From Candidatus Pacearchaeota archaeon (GTDB lineage: Archaea > Nanobdellota > Nanobdellia > Pacearchaeales > GW2011-AR1): a DNA stretch of 11,055 nucleotides. Positions 10,966 through 11,055 of the stretch are shown here, in pieces. The notes beneath the pieces were generated by a model, which was not told where the DNA came from, searched no databases, and saw only the letters and a program-made list of their open reading frames with translations. Made by a program: the position numbers and the translations under genes. The number at the start of each line of letters is the position of its first letter. Position 1 is the stretch's first letter. The stretch is taken from assembly GCA_030699205.1 (NCBI GenBank), contig JAUYJY010000019.1, positions 1-11,055 on the forward strand, written 5' to 3'.

Positions 10966-11055
10966 GTCCAGAATTCTCTATCTGTACAATTCTGAAAACA
11001 ATTGTGCTAATCAACAGAATTGTCCATATTTTGAACAGTTTTTTGTTCTTCCGCT
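10966..11055. repeat. Terminal direct repeat, right copy (circular contig join)
   Basis: Exact copy of positions 1-90. Joining the copies places the small membrane gene ending at 10938 about 200 bp upstream of the RelB/RelE operon, giving one continuous non-coding stretch (10939-10965 plus 1-176). Confidence 0.9.

Noticed and set aside
1..11055. tRNA or rRNA genes
   Set aside because: No GC-rich cloverleaf arms, TTCGA/GGTTC-type T-loop blocks or conserved rRNA stretches were seen on either strand.

Overview
This AT-rich window (roughly one third G+C) looks like a complete small circular element from an archaeon. The first 90 bases recur exactly as the last 90, so the unique circle would be about 10,965 bp. 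The archaeal call rests on promoter geometry: at six starts (177, 2006, 2593, 3262, 5575, 8327) a TATA-like box is centred about 24-26 nt upstream of the start codon, as expected for leaderless archaeal transcripts. Internal operon genes instead carry GGAG-type ribosome binding sites. The gene families (HEPN/MNT, UPF0175/DUF3368, RelE, AQ-type signal peptides on small multi-TM proteins) fit a DPANN-type archaeon (Woese-/Pacearchaeota-like). That last placement is an inference from memory of such genomes.

Layout. 10,941 through the join to about 176: AATT-rich repeats and a 13-bp-arm inverted repeat, the best origin candidate. 177-930: a RelB/RelE-type toxin-antitoxin operon plus a small conserved-looking hypothetical. 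1,011-3,134: a graveyard and TA zone with a DUF4143-type nuclease fragment, an RHH antitoxin converging on a second RelE toxin, an HsdS-like tail fused to a 5'-truncated IS200/IS605 transposase, and a frameshifted orphan gene. 3,178-4,270: a HEPN-MNT pair behind three copies of an 18-bp operator-like repeat. 4,318-8,585: a membrane block with three paralogous multi-TM proteins around a divergent promoter, two further signal-peptide/multi-TM proteins, and a small basic helical protein. A second HEPN gene sits in the middle of this block, preceded by the 3' stub of its lost nucleotidyltransferase partner. 8,799-9,774: an IS481-like insertion sequence with 15-bp target duplications. 9,789-10,938: a VapBC-like UPF0175/DUF3368 pair with a two-box operator, then a small single-TM protein.

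Four toxin-antitoxin-type loci plus one broken one occupy the soluble gene content, which suggests maintenance by addiction. No replication initiator (Cdc6/Orc1, MCM, HUH Rep, RepA-type, primase-polymerase), no integrase and no capsid or packaging gene is recognisable. The most novel material is therefore the paralogous membrane-protein system and whatever replicates the circle.
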